A DNA stretch of 7,827 nucleotides from an uncultured Bacillaceae bacterium (GTDB taxonomy: Bacteria > Bacillota > Bacilli > Bacillales > Alkalibacillaceae), in the NCBI GenBank assembly GCA_937958375.1, contig CALGNY010000023.1, positions 1 to 7,827 of the forward strand, given 5' to 3'. How positions within the stretch are numbered: position 1 is the first letter of the stretch; each line of letters starts with the position of its first letter. A model generated the notes under the pieces. It searched no databases and was not told the origin of the DNA. It saw nothing but the letters and a program-made list of their open reading frames with translations. Shown here one piece after another: positions 5,926-7,827 of this stretch. Both the position numbers and the translations under genes were made by a program.

Positions 5926-7314
5926 CTATGCACGTCTTGGACGATTATCAATGAAGAAGGACAGGATGAAGCCGAGTGATGAAATGATTGCAGCCACCAC
6001 AAAGGAAGCGATCACCCCGTTGATTTCTCCGGAAACACCGGCACCCGAAACCGTTTGGTGTGTCATGACAGATACGAGCAACGCTGTGCCGACAGCACCT
6101 GACATTTGTCTGAATGTATTGTTCATTGCTGTCCCGTGTGGTAAGTATTTTTCAGGTAGAACGTTCAGTCCAGCTGTCGTTGATGGCATCATGATCATCG
6201 AGATGGACAACATTCGCAGTGTGTTCGATACTGTCATATATAAAAATGAAGTTGACTCATCAAGGTTTGTAAATAATAAGGTGGTCAACATTAATCCGAG
6301 CGAACCGATAATCAATAGCCACCTTGCCCCAAACTTATCAAACAATGTTCCCGTAATCGGGTTCATTAATCCCATCAAAATGGCTCCAGGCATCAGCATA
6401 AGACCTGACTCCAGTGGTGAGAATCCTAACATATCTTGCATAAAGATCGGTAAGATGATGGCCGCGCCAATCATCGACATAAACGACACCATCCCGATTG
6501 CTGTTGCAATCGTAAAGGTTCGATATTTAAAAATCCGGAATTCCAGAATGGGTGTTTCCATTCGCAATTGCATGATGATAAAAATCGTTAAGGTAATCCC
6601 ACCTACAACAATCGCCACAATCGTTTCGGTTGCAAGCCATCCAATGTCTCCAGCGACACTGAATCCGTATAGTAAGCCACCAAAGCCTAAAGTCGATAAG
6701 ATGATTGATGGTATATGAACTTTTGGATACGTCTGCTTCGTAATGTTTTTGAGAATGAAGTACGCGACAATGATATCAAAAATCGCGATTGGCAAAACTA
6801 TATAGAATAGGATACTCCAATGATGATTTTCGACTAAATAACCAGAAAGAGTCGGACCGATTGCGGGTGCAAACGCAATGATCAAACCAAAGTACCCCAT
6901 CGCTTTTCCACGTTTGTTGACTGGATAGATCAAGAATAATATCGTTTGCATCAAAGGCATGATGATTCCCGCACCTGCAGCTTGAAATACGCGTCCGGCG
7001 AGCAATACTTCAAAACTAGGTGCAATCGCGCACATTAACGACCCAAAAGCAAACAAACCCATGGCTGTCAGAAATAATCCACGGGTGGTAAATCGCTCGA
7101 TCAGAAATGCGGTAATCGGGATCATAATCCCATTGACCAACATGAAAATGGATTGAAGCCATTGCCCTAAATTCGGTTCAATATTAAGGTCAGCCATAAT
7201 AAATGGCAAGGCTGTACCCAGTAAAGTTTGGTTTAAGATCGCCACAAATGCTCCAGATAACAGAGCGATCATTAACGGGATTTTTTTGATTTTCTTTCTC
7301 TCTTCATCTGTCAT
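5926..7314 (-). CDS. MFS multidrug efflux transporter, DHA2 (EmrB/QacA) family
   Basis: The product is 462 aa, a cytoplasmic-membrane proton antiporter of the drug exporter type, with many hydrophobic segments consistent with about 14 helices. Helix 1 carries LNQTLLGTALP at 27-37, a form of the DHA2 motif in which Asn stands where many members have Asp; this variant is typical of the LmrB-like subgroup. Motif C (antiporter) is APAIGPTLSG at 149-158, a degenerate motif A lies near ERFTTRG at 73-79, and its repeat FDKFGAR is at 325-331. The ATG at 7314 is preceded by GGA-rich sequence (TAGGATTAGG) and the N-terminus is charged and cytoplasmic. It is transcribed alone; its stop lies at the shared terminator. 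A palindrome over its -10 suggests repression by a drug-sensing regulator not present here. The substrate is not predictable. Confidence 0.92.
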   Translation of the reverse strand: MTDEERKKIKKIPLMIALLSGAFVAILNQTLLGTALPFIMADLNIEPNLGQWLQSIFMLVNGIMIPITAFLIERFTTRGLFLTAMGLFAFGSLMCAIAPSFEVLLAGRVFQAAGAGIIMPLMQTILFLIYPVNKRGKAMGYFGLIIAFAPAIGPTLSGYLVENHHWSILFYIVLPIAIFDIIVAYFILKNITKQTYPKVHIPSIILSTLGFGGLLYGFSVAGDIGWLATETIVAIVVGGITLTIFIIMQLRMETPILEFRIFKYRTFTIATAIGMVSFMSMIGAAIILPIFMQDMLGFSPLESGLMLMPGAILMGLMNPITGTLFDKFGARWLLIIGSLGLMLTTLLFTNLDESTSFLYMTVSNTLRMLSISMIMMPSTTAGLNVLPEKYLPHGTAMNNTFRQMSGAVGTALLVSVMTHQTVSGAGVSGEINGVIASFVVAAIISSLGFILSFFIDNRPRRA

Positions 7315-7338
7315 CCTAATCCTACCTTCTCTTATTCA

Positions 7339-7356
7339 ATACTAACCAGTATAGCA
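7339..7356 (-). promoter_or_regulatory. MFS gene promoter (extended -10) overlapped by a palindromic operator
   Basis: On the minus strand TGC-TATACT (7348-7356) is a good extended -10, about 35 bp before the ATG. The -35 at 17 bp is weak (TTTCGA). A perfect palindrome, ATACT-AACC-AGTAT (7339-7352), covers the -10 and the expected transcription start. This placement is usual for TetR- or MarR-type repressors of efflux genes, but no regulator gene adjoins it. Confidence 0.6.
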
Positions 7357-7420
7357 AAAAACTTAGGAACTCGAAATACTTTCACAAAAGAGTTATTGAC
7401 ATTTTCCACTTTACCCCAAA

Positions 7421-7456
7421 AATAAAAACTCTAAAAGCCATAAAGACTTTTAGAGT
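7421..7456 (-). terminator. Terminator of the tRNA operon
   Basis: A perfect 10-bp stem, 7428-7437 with 7447-7456 (ACTCTAAAAG arm), and a 9-nt loop are followed on the minus strand by TTTTTATT. It lies 15 bp past the 3' end of tRNA-Ser. Confidence 0.9.
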
Positions 7457-7470
7457 AACTCGAATATGTA

Positions 7471-7563
7471 TGGCGGAGGAGGAGGGATTCGAACCCCCGC
7501 GGGCCGTGAAGCCCCTGGCGGTTTTCAAGACCGCTCCCTTCAGCCGGACTTGGGTACTCCTCC
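7471..7563 (-). tRNA. tRNA-Ser (anticodon TGA)
   Basis: The gene is 93 nt including an encoded CCA. The acceptor stem GGAGGAG pairs with CTCCTCC. The anticodon stem GCGGT/ACCGC holds the loop CTTGAAA with anticodon TGA at 7525-7527. A long variable arm is present, as expected for class II serine tRNA. It decodes UCA and related codons and is the last gene of the operon. Confidence 0.97.
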
Positions 7564-7570
7564 GAATAAA

Positions 7571-7647
7571 TGGTGGACCCTGCAGGACTCGAACCTGCGA
7601 CCGATCGGTTATGAGCCGATAGCTCTAACCAGCTGAGCTAAGGGTCC
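7571..7647 (-). tRNA. tRNA with CAT anticodon, most likely tRNA-Ile2 (lysidine type)
   Basis: The gene is 77 nt with encoded CCA. The acceptor stem GGACCCT pairs with AGGGTCC. The anticodon stem ATCGG/CCGAT holds CTCATAA, with CAT at 7611-7613. It lacks the initiator hallmarks (GGG/CCC anticodon stem, unpaired first base). Its body resembles the Bacillus tRNA-Ile(CAT) more than elongator tRNA-Met, which is the separate gene at 7774. If so, TilS converts the anticodon C to lysidine so that it reads AUA. The amino acid is inferred. Confidence 0.8.
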
Positions 7648-7663
7648 TTTTGTTTAATTTTTA

Positions 7664-7740
7664 TGGGGCGACCGGTGGGGATCGAACCCACGAGTGCCGG
7701 AGCCACAATCCGGTGCGTTAACCACTTCGCCACGACCGCC
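7664..7740 (-). tRNA. tRNA-His (anticodon GTG)
   Basis: The gene is 77 nt, counting the encoded extra G-1 opposite C73, and has an encoded CCA. The anticodon stem CCGGA/TCCGG holds TTGTGGC with anticodon GTG. The acceptor stem has two G-T pairs. The G-1 is the histidine identity base. Confidence 0.96.
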
Positions 7741-7773
7741 ATATGTATGATTATATAAAATGTCATAAAAAAA

Positions 7774-7827
7774 TAGCGGCGGAGGGGATCGAACCCCCGA
7801 CCTCACGGGTATGAACCGTACGCTCTC
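7774..7827 (-). tRNA. tRNA-Met, elongator (anticodon CAT), 5' part outside the window
   Basis: The last 54 nt are visible. The anticodon stem TACGG/CCGTG holds TTCATAC, with CAT at 7811-7813, and the T arm is GGGGG-TTCGATC-CCCTC. This matches the Bacillus elongator tRNA-Met, not the initiator. The 3' end reads CGCCGCTA followed by seven T, so CCA is not encoded, unlike in the three downstream genes. The gene runs off the right edge of the window. Confidence 0.9.

Noticed and set aside
5951..6718. 255-codon plus-strand ORF antisense to the MFS gene
   Set aside because: It is the complement of a membrane protein gene with clear motifs; no ribosome site or family match supports it.
7370..7387. 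Second Rex site upstream of the MFS gene
   Set aside because: Only one half (TTGTGAA on the minus strand) fits; the other half has several mismatches.
7396..7424. Plus-strand promoter with a perfect TTGACA at 7396
   Set aside because: No acceptable -10 follows at 16-18 bp and it would drive antisense transcription into the tRNA operon.

Overview
The window looks like a chromosomal segment from a low-to-moderate GC Gram-positive of the Bacillaceae type, possibly a halotolerant or halophilic genus. This rests on AGGAGGTG-like ribosome binding sites, a short-loop cytochrome bd oxidase with a Bacillus/Geobacillus-type CydS subunit, an EcsA/EcsB-like ABC pair, a lipoprotein with a very acidic linker, and Bacillus-like tRNAs. 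The genus cannot be fixed from sequence reading alone.

Layout from left to right. 1-172: a non-coding array of 51-bp units, each a hairpin followed by a T-tract; the second hairpin is perfect and later copies decay. 184-834 (minus): a LprI/DUF1311-type lipoprotein. 921-1134: a palindromic element of about 214 bp with imperfect terminal inverted repeats and no credible ORF (MITE-like). 1142-1174: the terminator of the cyd operon. 1187-3663 (minus): cydA-cydB-cydS, a complete three-subunit cytochrome bd quinol oxidase operon including a 36-residue CydS gene. 3664-3866: a divergent control region with a near-consensus Rex operator, which also matches an Fnr/CRP-type box. 3867-5883 (plus): an EcsA-like ATPase (TTG start) and an EcsB-like membrane protein, overlapping by 11 nt, with a GUGA-loop hairpin that buries the second gene's Shine-Dalgarno. 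5883-5924: a bidirectional terminator shared by converging genes. 5926-7314 (minus): a DHA2-type MFS multidrug exporter whose extended -10 overlaps a perfect palindrome, a likely repressor operator. 7421-7827 (minus): the 3' end of a tRNA operon, transcribed Met (cut by the window edge), His, Ile2(CAT), Ser(TGA), then a terminator.

How the parts work together. CydABS is a terminal oxidase used mainly at low oxygen, and a Rex site gives it NADH/NAD+ responsive control. No cydCD follows cydS: the operon ends in a terminator. The only ABC system nearby is the divergent EcsAB-like pair, which shares the control region; whether it is co-regulated or functionally linked is inference. The rest is accessory or housekeeping. 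No wholly new multi-gene system was found. The points most worth a second look are the 51-bp hairpin array, the SD-burying hairpin at the EcsA/EcsB overlap, the MITE-like element, the divergent Rex/Fnr region, and cydS, which annotation easily misses.
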